Notes: generated from the sequence alone by a model not told the origin. A DNA stretch of 64,000 bases from Persicaria tinctoria (GCA_037127255.1 JBANSL010000003.1:16743314-16807313); one strand, 5' to 3'. Counted from the stretch's first letter, positions 36,855 through 49,385 are shown. Made by a program: numbers and translations.

Positions 36855-37791
36855 GCCGTCCGACTCCGGATTCGGCCACCTTTCCTGGCTTCGGCCGCCC
36901 CACCTGCCTCCGGCCACATCCCTTCCGTTTTGGCGCAACCATTCCGTGCTCCGGCGTGAATGACAAATAACCCTATCTCCAAAATTCCTTTCTCGGACCT
37001 CGATCAAAAATCAAATTGATAAGGGGCTTTTGTTGATCCGAGTTTCTAGTCCCCTTTTCATCAATTTCCAGATCTGGTTTCATACATCAACACCTCCTAA
37101 TTCAATCTACCGGTTCCCCAGATATGGGGTTCCCTCGAGCCTCTCAACCTAAGACTTCATATACTGATGAATAATGAATCCGATTTCACCGAATAATTTA
37201 CCAACTCATTACCACTAGTAACCAAAATTCGACACATACGTGTGAATAATTGACGAATAATGAATCAAATTATGCATATCGAAAACCCTACACTTAATTC
37301 GACACGTACATCTGAATAATTCTTCTTTTTCCCCCTAATAATGCGGGAAAATCGAATAGCTAGCGGATCGAGTTCTGTCACATCCAAAACCCTAGCCATA
37401 CTATTGTCCATTCAAACCCGCCCCCCAAAACACATTTCACCCTCAAGAACGATAACAAAGATCATAATAGGCTACCACAAGGATAACAAGATAGAGACTT
37501 ATGAGATGAGACAGAGAATAAGAAAACAACAACAATAAACCGACATTAGAGGCAGAAAAGCGGTTAAAAATGAACCCATAAGGCTCATAGGTTTTTTTTG
37601 GGGATGGTTATATTCTAAAGAAAACAAAAGCAAATTAAAAAGTGTTGCATCGGCCTTGGCCCGAGAAGGGCGGTGGCCGAAGAGCAGCGCAGCCAGGCCT
37701 ACAGATCCGACCTTACGGCAAAAAATGATTCAGACAAAGGTGGAGGGAGAAGCCCCGGCAGCGGAGGAAGGCAACAGCGGGAGGCTAAGGC

Positions 37792-38325
37792 CAGTGGCGA
37801 AGCCAGACCGTAACATAGGGGTGAGCGAGATTTAGGCTAAAAATTAAGTAATAATGAAACGAGTTTTGATAAACTTTAAATAAATTTAATTGTGAAGGGT
37901 TATGTAAAAAAATTCAAAGATTTATCCATATTATTAGAAGTGATCGAATAAAATTTATAATTAGTTAAAAAAAAATTCAAGGAAACCCCCAATGAATGAC
38001 TAAAATAGAATTCAAACAATACTAATTGAAATTAATTATTCTCAATTTAAAAAGATATTTGAACTTATATATAAAAAGATAGTTAAAAATAAGTGAAGAA
38101 AATGTAAAAAGTGGGAATTGAACCTTGGGCTCTAGATAAAGAGGAAAAAGTTCCTCATTTATACTTTACCAACTAGGCAAGATAAACTTTATGATCCATT
38201 TTCAATTCTAAATTAATTTAGACCTTTTTATTTTTATTTATTTTTATATATTTAACCTTTCGTATTTTTTTCCGGGATTGGGGTGGGCTCGTGCACATAC
38301 GAGCCCACCCCTAAATCCGCCAGTG
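37792..38325. mobile_element. hAT MITE, family B copy 1
   Basis: It begins CAGTGGCGAAGCCAG, ends AAATCCGCCAGTG and is flanked by a perfect 8-bp duplication GCTAAGGC (37784-37791 and 38326-38333). Near the right end a hairpin (GGGTGGGCTCGTG and CACATACGAGCCCACCC, about 38281-38310) is present. A tRNA-like sequence lies at 38110-38182. Non-coding; a related copy is at 53168. Confidence 0.92.
38110..38182 (-). repeat. tRNA-like sequence inside hAT MITE family B
   Basis: On the minus strand, box A-like TTGCCTAGTTGGTAAAG and box B-like AAGGTTCAATTCCC at tRNA spacing. The same unit recurs at 53505-53575 in the other copy. Confidence 0.5.
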
Positions 38326-38838
38326 GCTAAGGCGGTGGTGAAACGAGGCCATCGGATTGAGATCCCGATGGCGGTGAACGCCGAGGCACACGTACTCTTG
38401 GTTGCCGTGAAACGATGATTTGGGAACCATGGGCACAAAGCGGAGGTTGCGTTGGAGCCGCGACCGAGGTGGAAGCTAGTGGCTGTGTACAAGCCGGTGG
38501 GTGGCTATACGAAGGTGGGCGCACAAGCGATAACCACATGAAGGTGGAGGCGAGCGGCCAAGGTGATGGTGGTCCAGTTCTCCGATGAACCTGACAGAGG
38601 CAAAGAAGGTGATGGTGTGTAGCGACGGGGAGGGTAGGTCAAGCACAAACGCTCAAAAGAGAGCGTTTGCTGTGATACTTAATTGGATACCAAAAGTTAT
38701 CTATATTCATACGATTTTAATATACTCATTAACTGTGTTCATGTCGTTTGTATTAAAGCATTAAGCAGATGCCACTTATGGTGTGTTTGGATTAATTACC
38801 ATATAACCATTCCGGAATGGCTCACTGCAAAGGACTTG

Positions 38839-41800
38839 TTTTTTTTTTGGTAGTGAAAACAAGAGCACAGCTCTAACAGTACAAACAGAAGACCAAACCA
38901 GCAAAACAAACCAAACAGCAGACATAAAAAGGACTACAAAGGGGTGAGGCGGGGAGTAGCCCGTCCCCTAGAGTCTTCCTCGAGCAAAACAGAAACGTTG
39001 TCAGGCAGCGTGGCAAGGAGTTGGAGCCCAAGTGGTAAGGAGAAGGCAAGGGCGGCGAGGGAGTCCGCGATGAAATTCGCTTCCCTGAAGACATGGTGGA
39101 GATGTCTATCCCATTCCCGGCTAAGAAAGCCTTGGCATTGACGAACCAGGCTATAGAGAGGGTGCCCAAGAGCAACCCCTCCTTTGATCAACGTGACCGC
39201 GAGCGATGAATCAGTCTCAATCAGCACCTTCCGAAAGCCCCTCTCCTAGGCAATACGAAGGCCATCCAAGAGACCCCAAAGCTCCGCCATTGGCACCGTG
39301 CAAAGGCCAATATTGTGCCCAAAGCCCACAAGCTAGCGCCCATCATCGTTTCTCAGCACCCCTCCGGCTGTGGCAAGCCCTGCGTTGTTCACCGCGCCAT
39401 CCGTGTTGATTTTAATCCATCCATTCTCCGGCTTCTCCCATTTGACCAATACCGTCGTCTTCTCAGGGGCGTTAGCATCTGAGTTAGTGCCGCTCCACGC
39501 CTTAAGATACTCCACAACTCTCTCTTCGATGAATGTACTCTTGTTCAGCTGAGTTTCCTTGTTGTTGAATATTCTGTCATTCCTCCATCTCCACGTCCAC
39601 CATAGCGCCATTGCGAACCAGGTGGCCCATTCCATGCCGCCCTCCCTCTTCTTGATGCTCATCACGTTTCCTCTAATCCATTCTGCAAAGGGGGTAGAGT
39701 AGAAGTTATCAGTACCCACACAAATTGAATTCCACATACCTTTGATGCATCTGCAGTCCCGGAATAGGTGAGTAAGCGTCTCCGAATGTCCCCGGCAAGC
39801 ATTGCATTCCTCATCGTTGGTCAGATGCCTTCACATCCTCTCCGCATTAGTAAGGACAACCCCTTTCATCAACAGCCAGGTGAAGCAACGGACCCTCTCA
39901 GGGACTTTGAGCTTCCAAATTCTCGCATACACCTGCGAGTCAATACAACAGAGGTTAGCAGTACCAATAGCACGCTCGTAAGCATTGCTGATATTGTATT
40001 GCCTATCTGTCGACCCTTTCCAGCAGAGCGCATCTTGGATTAAGTCTTCTTCCACCACAGCTACGACCGCAAGTTTGACTAGGAGTCTCGCCGGGAGCAA
40101 TGGAGATAGGACTCCCCAATTCCATCTTATTCCATCGATCCAGTAGTCCCTCACATTCCAGTTCTCCGTCCCTTCCTCCACATCTCCAACAACAACGTCG
40201 ATAAGACGGTCCTCTCCCAACCACTTATCAACCCAGAAGCAAATGGAGGAGCCGTCCCCTAAAGTCCACCGAGAACCATCAAGGACCACCGTATTCAGCC
40301 CTTTGAGGAGGCCTGACCAGACCGCCGAGGATGCCACATAAGAGGCATTCGGATTGCGTGTGTATTTGGCCTGCAAGACAACACTCCAAATATCAGTACT
40401 TTTGCTCGATAAGAATCTCCAAGCAAGCTTACCCAATATCGCCAGGTTGAGTTCTCTCATAGATCTTAGACCGAGGCAGCCCACACGCCTGGGCTTGCAC
40501 ACCTCCTCCCACGAGACCAGATGCATCCTCCGGCGCTCCTCGCTATCTCCCCACACAAAGCTTCTGCACATGCCGTCAATTTTGTCGCAAGTGAGAGCAA
40601 CAGTTGCCATCGAGTAAACCGGAATGGAGCACAGGACAGACCTAACGAGGGTGACTCTACCAGCAAGGCTGAGCTGTTTGCACTTCCAGCCGGCAAGTTT
40701 CCCTTTCATTTTTTCGCAACCTGATCAAAGGTCCCCCTGTTAATTCTGCTATGAAGAACAGGCATGCCAAGGTAGCTTCCGAGGTTTGTCGTTACATCAA
40801 AGCCACTTTCGTTCCTGAGATCAACTAAGATGCTGCAATCGACGTTAGGCGAAACAAACAGCTTAGACTTCTCCACATTGACCTTTTGCCCAGAAGCTAC
40901 ACAGAAATGCTCGAGGATCCCATTGATAGTCCTAATCTGCTCAACCGAGGCCTCAGCAGCCAGGATAAGGTCATCCGCAAACATGACGTGGGAGATCTCC
41001 GGACCGGCTCTGGTGAGTTTAGGCGCCTTCCACAGTCCTCCATCAACCGCCCCCTGAATCAAGTGGCTAAGCCTTTCAATACAAAGAATAAAAAGATAAG
41101 GAGAGATAGGATCTCCCTGTCGGATGCCCTTATTCGGCTCGAAGACCTCCGTGAGCTCTCCGTTGACCAGAAGTCTAGTTCGGACAGTGCTGACGCACTC
41201 CGTGATCCAGTTCACCCAGCACTCCGGGAATCCCGCAACCTTGAGGGTGTCCGTGACGAAATCCCATCGAAGCCGATCGTAAGCCTTCTCGAGGTCGATT
41301 TTAAGGAGCATCCAGCCCTTCTTCCTTCTCATGGAGTGCACCAATTCCTGCATAATAACGATATTATCCGTGATGAGTCTCCCGGGCAGGAAGCTCCCTT
41401 GCAATGGCTCGATAAGGGTCGAGAGAAGGGGTCTAACCCGGTTGACCATCACTTTGGTGATAATTTTATATAACACATTACAGAGGCTAATAGGGCGATA
41501 TTGAGATATAGCATCAGGTTTAGCAACTTTGGCTATAAGCACAATGAGAGTCTCGTTAATTCCCGCCGGAAGCGACGCCGTGATGAAAAAGTTCCTTACA
41601 AAATCCTTCACCGAGTCGCCAACTGTTGGCCAGCACTTCTGGAAGAAGACCGGTTGGAATCCGTCAATACCAGGAGCCTTGAAGGCCCCCATCTCTTTAA
41701 TAGCCTTTGAAATCTCAACATTGGAAACAGGGCCTGAGATCGCCTCCCAATCAGCCGGAGCGATAACAGGGAAGACACCACACCCAAGATCAGCCTGCAC

Positions 41801-42812
41801 AACTTCATCAGGTGGGATGGTATAGAGACTCCGGAAGTACTCACACACTAGCCCCTCAATCACTCTAGCTTCCATAACAACAGTACCATCGACATTCTTG
41901 AGGAGCTCAATACGGTTGCGCTTCCTCCTAATGATAGTTGACAAATGAAAGAAGGAGGTATTGCGGTCTCCGGCCTTGAGCCAGAGTTCTCTCGACTTCT
42001 GGAACCATATAATCTCTTCTTGTTCAAGGGTGGCGTTGAGTTGATTTTGAACAACTGCTTCCTGGTTGATTAAATCCGTAGTCACTCTTCTCTCAAGATC
42101 TCTTTGGATTCTCTTAAGCTCAGCAGTCAAGGAATCTTTGCGCTCAAAGATGTTCCCAAACTCCTCTTTATTCCACTTGATAAGGCAGTTGCGGAGGTGT
42201 TCGAGAGTAGCAGGGGTGGCGCAGCTTCTCTTCCAGGAATCACTAACGAGCCTTGGGAAGTTCGGATGCGTCATCCAAGCCGCTTGGAAACGGAATGGGC
42301 GGCGCTTCTTATTCAGCTTAATCACAAGGTCAAGGGCTGACAACAAAGGGGTGTGGTCAGAACCGAATTTCTGCAGGTGGCGCACCGAGGCTTCCGGCCA
42401 ATCCAAGCGGGCATCAACATTAGCAAACACCCTGTCAAGGCGTTTAGCCACATAGGTTTGCTCAATCTTACCTCTAGACCAGGTAAAGGTGGGACCAGAG
42501 AAGCCAAGATCGATCAAGTATGTTCCATCCACCCAGTTAGCGAATTTGTCCGTATCCGAGGAGAGTTCACCAAACTCTCCACTTTGCTCCCAAGTGTGCA
42601 GGGTACTGTTGAAGTCGCCACCGACGATAAGGGGCCCAACAATGTTATTTGTAGCTCTGGCCAGGACCTCCCAAAACGTTCTTCTTTCGTTGCAGTTGGG
42701 GAAGGCATAGACAATGAGAATATGGAACTTCCTGTGTCCCGCATCCACATTAGCAAGGATGAAGCGATCATGAGAGGTCACCACGGTAATGAGAATATGG
42801 AACTTCCTATAG
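38839..42812 (-). mobile_element. 5'-truncated L1-type LINE with TSD and A-tail
   Basis: The direct repeat AAAGGACTTG flanks the element (38829-38838 and 42813-42822). On the minus strand it ends in an A10 tail next to the left repeat. It is truncated inside the endonuclease at the 5' end. It appears to have inserted into sequence beginning GGTGTGTTTGGATT (38781), possibly a Tourist element. Confidence 0.88.
38934..42784 (-). pseudogene. LINE ORF2 (partial EN-RT-zf-RVT-RNase H)
   Basis: The first 692-codon stretch (42784-40706) contains the C-terminal half of the endonuclease (VGGDFNSTLHTWEQSG, FTWSRGK, RLDRVFAN, GSDHTPLL) and the RT (KAPGIDGFQPVFFQ, YRPISLCNVLYKI, LLKIDLEKAYDRLRW, GIRQGDPISPYLF, the catalytic FADDLILAAEAS). 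A frame change at about 40706-40709 leads to the RT C-terminus (40709-39831). After a TGA at 39831 the frame continues through zf-RVT CNACRGHSETLTHLFRDC and RNase H (INTDGAVNNAG, LIETDSSLAVTL, ANFIADSLAALA). Further stops lie at 39333 and 39246. The long intact block suggests a fairly young insertion. Confidence 0.88.
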
Positions 42813-43040
42813 AAAGGACTTGTGGGTAGTACTCATAGGTCCCCAATTCGAGCCCCGGAATGGCCGCTCTTTATTTACCTCTTCAATGATTAATTACCGT
42901 ATACATTAATTAATATAATAAGTAAAACATAGTAATCCAAAAAGACACCTGTTAATAATTCATAGATTATAATATAATTGGAATCTTGAGGAAATAGATA
43001 TATTAAAATTTTAACCTTAGTAAAATCCTGTTCATATGAT

Positions 43041-43659
43041 CAGAGACGGATGGTAGAGTGGGCGGTGAAATTTTTAGGGGTAGTTTAACAAAAGTTAAAT
43101 TGCTGGGTGAATCTTATTTTTTATGGCTTAATTTCTTGACTCATATATATAACTCGAACTAAGCCACTAATACAGTAATACTGAAACTCCTTTAGTCCTT
43201 AATTAGTTTAATTACGGTAGCATTTCACCACTAAGATTAAAACAAGAATTTCTCTGTTACTCCTCAAGACTCTAAAATTCCTCACCGTAGTTATTTAATC
43301 TACATGTTTCACAAATTAGGCATGTCTACAAAGTCTTTTTTAGTATTCTTTCAAAACTATTTATTTAATTCTTAAATTTTATAATTAGAGTTTTGAATTG
43401 TTTGATAATTTGATAATAGAAATTGGGATTAATGTATTTTATGCTTTTTTATACTTTACACAATCTAGCTATTATTTTGTTAACTTTATTTTTTACTGCA
43501 AAATTACTAGGATGAATTTGTATAATTTTTTTGTTTTTATATAATAATTTCCCGATGTAATACTATCAAAATCATATTTTGACCCGAAAAAGTTTATTAG
43601 TTTCTTAGCCGTCAGTATTTTTTCGCTCACCTAACTTTGAAACACTAGATCCGCCACTG
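43041..43659. mobile_element. hAT-type non-autonomous element, family C
   Basis: Flanked by a perfect 8-bp duplication CATATGAT (43033-43040 and 43660-43667). The left end CAGAGACGGATGG and right end CTAGATCCGCCACTG are imperfect inverted repeats related to those of families A and B. Non-coding, AT-rich. Confidence 0.85.
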
Positions 43660-44148
43660 CATATGATAAACTTAATTAAAAGCATATTCGTAAAATGGTT
43701 TCTTTTAAAGTCGTAAAAAGCTTTTTCTACATCGATTTGAGAAATTTAGCCAAACAGGCCCTTATTAGTCATTGGCAAGTTCATCTACCAGTATTAGTTA
43801 AGCAGAAAGTGATTAAGAATAAATTACTGATAATAATTACTTGGAGTATAGTAACTGAAGAACACATAAACTTTCATTAAAAAAAAAAAAAGAAGAAAAA
43901 GAAAACACAAAGAAAAAAGAAAAAGAGGTACCTAGCTAATTAAGCTGCAGAAAGATTTCAAATCCAATTAATTAAACAGGAAGCATTAGAAAGTCATAAA
44001 AATAGCGCTAGCTCTAATGAATCATCAAGGTCAACATATACATACATAAAAGTATACCGATCGCTCTGATTAATTAATTCTCTTGCTCTAAAAAAAAAAA
44101 AGGACTCGATCAACTTTGCTAGGGTTCATCTGCAGGTTGCATAAAACC

Positions 44149-44252
44149 CTGCACCCAGAAATTAAAGCAAAAACTAAGAGAATGAATAACAAGGAAGATC
44201 GATCCGATGACAGAGATGAAGATAGATGGAGATGAAATAAATTAAACCTTAC
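44149..44252 (-). other. Probable intron in the MIR394 primary transcript
   Basis: On the minus strand a donor (CTTATG then GTAAGG) and an acceptor (GGGTGCAG then GGTTTT) lie 104 bp apart, downstream of the hairpin. Plant pri-miRNAs often carry such introns. Prediction from sequence only. Confidence 0.35.
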
Positions 44253-44324
44253 CATAAGATCGATGAGATTAATAGGAGAGAGGATGAGATAGAAATGATC
44301 AGGAAGGGTTTGACAAAGGGAAGA

Positions 44325-44505
44325 CCACATAGATCCATTGGCAGTATGCCCACCTCCAACCTCCCAAAACGTATGTGTGAAAGGAGATCTACATCTACTA
44401 CTTGATCGATCTTCTTACACACACACATATATATATATATGTTTCAGTTGGTTGGCCTTAGTTGCCGGAGATGGACAGAATGCCAATAATCTCTGCAAGT
44501 AACCC
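44325..44505 (-). ncRNA. MIR394: MIR394 hairpin
   Basis: The minus strand carries TTGGCATTCTGTCCATCTCC on the 5' arm (44467-44486). It equals the conserved miR394 except for T instead of C at position 16. The 3' arm (44337-44357) carries GGAGGTGGGCATACTGCCAA, the expected star strand. The duplex pairs with two mismatches and G:U pairs, one of them at the variant position; the loop of about 110 nt contains a TA/TG repeat. In known plants miR394 directs cleavage of an F-box mRNA (LCR) and acts in meristem and leaf development. A TATTAATA box lies about 180 bp upstream. The pairing and star match make a true MIR394 locus very likely. Confidence 0.92.
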
Positions 44506-44665
44506 TTTTGCCAAAAACCTATACCTGACTTCAATTGAATTGAACTACTCAGCTCGATCACTTCATTGTGCATTATCACTCGAGGGGATTGAAGATGCAT
44601 GAAATGGAAGTGAGCGTAGTTTTAGAGAAGCGAATCGTGTAGCTGATTGAGTACCGACGAGTGTG

Positions 44666-44673
44666 TATTAATA
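44666..44673 (-). promoter_or_regulatory. TATA-like box upstream of MIR394
   Basis: TATTAATA on the minus strand about 180 bp upstream of the mature miR394, at a typical distance for a pri-miRNA start. Confidence 0.35.
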
Positions 44674-44719
44674 GATGGAGAGGGAGAGATGGAAGGGTCA
44701 TCATTGTGATTCCTTTCAC

Positions 44720-45270
44720 CATCCAAAATGGCAGAAACTGAGGTAGCCCTCACTTTCTGAGCAACCCCTCCAATTAACATTTTCTTTTCTTAAAAAGAAA
44801 AGAAAAGAAGGCACTCATTTCACTCTTGTGTTTTTTTTTTTGGTCAAATTATATAATGAAGTTTTGAAAGAAATTCCTGATGAGTTAAAAAAAATGAAGG
44901 AGGGTAATTTTGCCATTTTATAAAAAATTTGTACATTTAGATGGTTCTTTGAAACAAATTAATTAATGATCAATTAAGCTGATTTCCATGGAAAAAATTA
45001 AGGGTGCTGTGTGAGTAGTGTTTTAGAAAATTTCCCCTTGTGTGTATTGTTATTAACCAACGATCAATTTGTTCCATATATAGTCAAACCATTATTGGCT
45101 TCTAGGCTCTAGCTAGTACTGAAATTATTAAAAAAATTCTTCGGTTCGAACTCCGAATGGTCGCTATTTATTTACCCAATTCAAAAAATTATTAAATTTT
45201 TCTTGAATTTTTTTTATGAGTTTGAATTTGAATAATAAATGTGAAGGTAGTAGTAGGATGGATTTGTATG
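44720..45270. other. Intergenic, upstream side of MIR394
   Basis: Low-complexity A/T tracts and a box B-like GGTTCGAACTCCG (about 45142). No gene recognised. Confidence 0.35.
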
Positions 45271-45277
45271 TGTTTGA

Positions 45278-46330
45278 ATGGGGTTTAGAGAGCGTTTGCT
45301 CTCGCCGTCGGCTCCATCCTTCCTTCACCAAGTAGCCACCACAGTCTGTCCTCCAGTAAGGCCTCAGTCTTTCTTCCAGCTTTACCCGCATCTTCACCGC
45401 CTCCTCAGCCTCCTTCTTTGGTCGATCCCAACCTTTTGCGCCACCTTCTGTTGTGGTTTTGGGTGGCCGCATCTTCGCCCAACGACTTCTCCGACTACCC
45501 TCGCACTCGCCCAACATCTTCCTTGGCAGTCCTCGCCCTTGCCCAGCAACTTTCAGCCCCCTCGGCCTCCGTCTCCCAGCCTTCTTGTGGCTCTGCCCTC
45601 ACACTGTAGCTTCCCCGGCAAGCTCCCGCCTTGCAAAACTCTACCCCTAGGCCCCCGTGTCCTCAGCCTTCCGCGGTTCCACTCCCGTCTCCATCGGCTT
45701 GCCCCTAGTTTCCGGCCACCGATGTGGCACCTTCGGCTTCGCCATCCAGCAGCCCTCACCGACCTTTCTCCGCCTCGATGTTTAGCGGTATTCACACGCT
45801 AGGAGTTTTCTTTTTCATTCCGTCTTTCTTTCCCTTTGCCTTTGTATTGTTGCTCAATTTTTTTGCTATGTCCCAACTCAGTCGCCTCTCATTTGACTAC
45901 CTAATAGTCGCTTACGATCTCGTTATCGTCCTTGAGGGTTTTGAGACGGGTTGGGTGTTTATATTGGGCAATGGTTTGGCTTGGGGTTAGATTTGAGGTA
46001 TGGTGTGTTGTGTTATTCTTGTTGTGATGCAACCCTTATGTGAACGATGTTTGATTCGCTATATCCGAAGACGACGTGGATTTGCGATCGATATCGATCT
46101 AAGGGCTCTTCAAAGTCCATAATCTAAGATGTCCGCCAGCATCCCCATAGTTCTCTGTGTGCGTCCTCTGTTGCCTGCTTGGTTCATTTGTCGTGTTGGT
46201 TTTGTTTTACGATGTAGGAGAGCTTGCACGTTTATTTTATTTGCGTACTTCCATTTGTGTTATTTGCTTCGCGTTATTTCCATTCGGTCATTTGCTTTTG
46301 TTATTTGATTTCATTGTACATGATGATTAG
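45278..46330. other. Pyrimidine-rich GC block of unknown origin
   Basis: 45278-45802 has overlapping open frames in several phases with Pro/Ser/Leu/Arg-rich translations, which is expected from C/T-rich DNA and not from one real protein. From 45803 to 46330 it becomes T-rich. It could be a 5' UTR or gene fragment carried by a transposon. No domain is seen. Confidence 0.3.
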
Positions 46331-47042
46331 TCCATCTACCGACTTGTCCGGTCTCTCGGTTTCTCTAGGTTTGTCTAGAAAACTGAATTCTTATCTTACT
46401 TTAAAAAAGATGCAAAGATTTACATATTTTAGGGAAGAAATTATAAATTATGTGAAGTAGTCAACTCGCTTATATATAATACTTGGATTTTTTAATATTT
46501 CGAATGTGGGATTTATTTTTTAAAAATACGTATAAAAAGTTAAACAACTTATATGCATAAATGTTTTTTGTCTTCAACTACTCTTTAAAATATGTATAAA
46601 AAGTTAAATAACATTTATTTTGTGAAAGAGAAAGAGAGAACAATGGGACATGAAATAATTTTCGTATTCTGATAGGAATCGACAGAGCATCATATCCATG
46701 TAGAGAAAAACTTCTTAATCTGCATTTAGGGTTTCTTATTACTAAGATGCTTTGATGAATATAATGACACGCTAATTCCAACCATACACCCTCTTTTTAC
46801 ATAGAGAAATCTCTATTGATAGAATCTCCTATAGATAAACCTAAAACCTAATATAGAACAAACCATCTATAATAAAGCTCGTTATAAATAAATTGGTTTA
46901 ATTCCTACTCTAATATTTATTTATCTACCTAGGATTTTTTTTTTTAATACTTGAATCGGGAACAATTAATTAAAGCAGAGTCAACGATGGTGGATGTCTC
47001 ACTATATATGCATGCGAATCAAGTGTATGGTAAAAGCCAAAC

Positions 47043-47275
47043 CTCCCTCAATTTCCCCTTGTCGTTTGTCTTTTTGTGGACGTTTTTTAAAAAGCGAAAA
47101 ATTCTATAAAATATTATTATTTTAATTAATTTTTTTACATAATGTTATACTTATTACTACTAAGTATCAAATTATATAAAAAAAATAATTAAAAAAAATA
47201 ATATTTTATAGAGTTTTTCGCTCCTTAAAAAACGTGTCGAAAAGTAAAACGACATTTAATATGAGACGAAGGGAG
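47043..47275. mobile_element. Stowaway MITE
   Basis: The right end GAGACGAAGGGAG is followed by TA, the left end is CTCCCTCAATTTC, and the inner arms (GACGTTTTTTAAAAAGCGAAAAATTC and the complementary GAGTTTTTCGCTCCTTAAAAAACGTGTC) pair well. Confidence 0.72.
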
Positions 47276-47753
47276 TACCAATTATTATTCTCAATTAAAC
47301 GCCCCAATATGTATGGCAATGCACATTAATTATCACTGTTCACTACTCACTAGTATCATTATACATAGGCATCCGAGGCGTAATATAATTGTAATATTAA
47401 TAATTAAAAATAAAAAAAAAGTTAACGGGGCGACCGTGGTTCTATTCAACGCAAAATATATGCCATTTCGATCTTTGACATTTGTCTACACCTACTTTAA
47501 TTTGATTATATTAAGCAATGAAATTAAGCAAATTAAATAGTCAAAATAATCTACAAATCTCGTTCATATGTGTGTTCTCAATTAGTAAGCGCTAGCTTTT
47601 TACATTTAGACTGTTTTATATGTCTATGATCAAATTTATAACACACGTATACAGTGGGGAAGGCAGAAAATTTTCGGAGTGGTCGGGGCACAATCATACT
47701 TGTACGATATAGTTTTGGATTAAATTAACATAAAGAATTATACGTATATACTA

Positions 47754-47998
47754 CTCCATTCGTTAATTAAAACATGTCGTTTTAAATATTTGTACATTTT
47801 ATAAGAAAGTAAATACTCCTAATTATACTCCTAATTATTACTTTACTTTTTCAATTTATTGAAAACTACAACTAACAAATCGATCCCTAATTATTACAAG
47901 GGTAATTTTGGAAAGTGAACACCAAAATACCTAAAATGACATGTTTTTCTTAACAAGATTTTACTCCTAAAACGACATGTTTTTCTTAACGGAGAGGG
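47754..47998. mobile_element. Degraded Stowaway-like MITE
   Basis: CTCCATTCGTTAA and TTAACGGAGAGGG ends with TA flanks; AAAACATGTCGTTTTA and AAACGACATGTTTTT arms pair. Confidence 0.6.
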
Positions 47999-48566
47999 TA
48001 CGATAATAAATGATGTTATTATAAGATAAAATGTCATTAGTTTATGATAAAATGCTATTATTTTTTTCGCGCCTAAAAAAAATAAATATAAATATATAAA
48101 TAAAATAGCCAAAAAAATAACTAAATAAGTATATGAAACACAATATAATAAGCATTAAGTTAAAATTATGGTTGTTATATGAGCTAAGTAGCTAGAGCTT
48201 GACTCGAGTTTTGCTCGATAAAAGCTCGGCTCGAGCATCATTTACAAAATGAGTTGATTATGTGCACATTTTTATGCTTGATTCAAAACTCGGCTCGGCT
48301 CGATGGAAACTCATGTAGCATGAATTTGGTGAAATTTACAAAAAAAAAAAAATTATTTTGTCATGAGCAAGTAAAGTTGCATAATACTTGGGGAAAAAAA
48401 CTCAGCTCAAGGTCGTCCAAATTGTCCAATTACTAAACAAGTCGAGTATGAGCTCGAGTTCAAATAGAGGTTCGACTCGAGCCTGATTTGTTTCTAAATA
48501 ATCTAAATATAATTAATCAAACAATACTAGACTTGTTTGACTCAAATAACAACCCTAGTTAATTAT

Positions 48567-49385
48567 CCAAAACTATGAACATGCATGTGGCAAAAAACTA
48601 CTTCTTGTAGAAGATTACAATGTAGATATTATTGACATCCTTCATTAAAAAAAATGAATAAATTAACAATAAAAGAGTTAGGCTTTATATGGCAAACAAT
48701 TTGGGACACCAGAAATAATGTTATCTTTAAAAATAAAAATCTCAACTCAACAATCAATCTAGCTTTTGAAGTAATCTCAAATATAAAATGCTGGAACTCG
48801 GAAACGGAGGTAGAAAATAAATCAACCACACGAATCACTAATAGAAATAAAATTAAGTGGACTAAACCTCCGAGCAATATCTATAAAATTAATATAGATG
48901 ACTCGGTTAAGCCCACGAGCTCTTGCCAAATGGGAGGAGTCATTCGTGACTCTGAGAGCGGTTTACTAGATGTATTCTTTCAAAATACATCAAGAGGTTC
49001 GATTTTACAGACAGAGGCAGAAGCAATCATTGTAGGCATGCAGCAGGCAACAAGTAGAGGAATCCGGAAGGCTATCATTAAAAGTGATAATCATACTATC
49101 ATCAAGGCAATAAACAAGGAAATCATTAATACTCCATGAGAAGTCATCCATCAAGTTGAGAAGATCATGATTATGGCTCAAGTGTTCGAGTTTATACAAT
49201 TTAGACATTGTTATAGAGAAGCCAACCATGTAGCTGATCGACTTCATAGCTAGAAAAAGTATCGATTGTATTAGATCTACATCTCCTCTTACTAAGGAGT
49301 TGTACTCCATCATCCTTAGGGATGATCCTGGTTGTTTGTTACGGTAGTCGTAGCAAACTAACTGTTTGCATACTGTAAAAAAAAA
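48567..49385 (+). mobile_element. 5'-truncated LINE copy with TSD
   Basis: The direct repeat AACCCTAGTTAATTAT flanks the insertion (48551-48566 and 49386-49401), and an A-tail precedes the right repeat. The open frame 48654-49139 encodes only the last part of ORF2: KINIDDSVKPTSSCQMGGVIRDS (RNase H-like) and, past a stop, EANHVADRLHS. It is the same LINE family as the copy at 56.5-58.2 kb. Inactive. Confidence 0.88.

Larger units (their letters stand above)
36863..38640. other. GC-rich captured-looking sequence with a fragment of the iteron element family
   Basis: The flanks of the hAT MITEs are rich in CGGCC, GGCGGTGG and similar. The part at about 37140-37350 is homologous to 50950-51150 (ACCGAATAATTTACCAACTC, GTAACCAAAATT.GACACATA, AATAATGCGGGAA). 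There is no sustained open frame. I read it as gene-derived GC-rich sequence carried by transposons. Confidence 0.45.

Noticed and set aside
45278..45802. A 174-codon proline-rich open frame
   Set aside because: Several frames are open together in C/T-rich DNA and no domain is seen.
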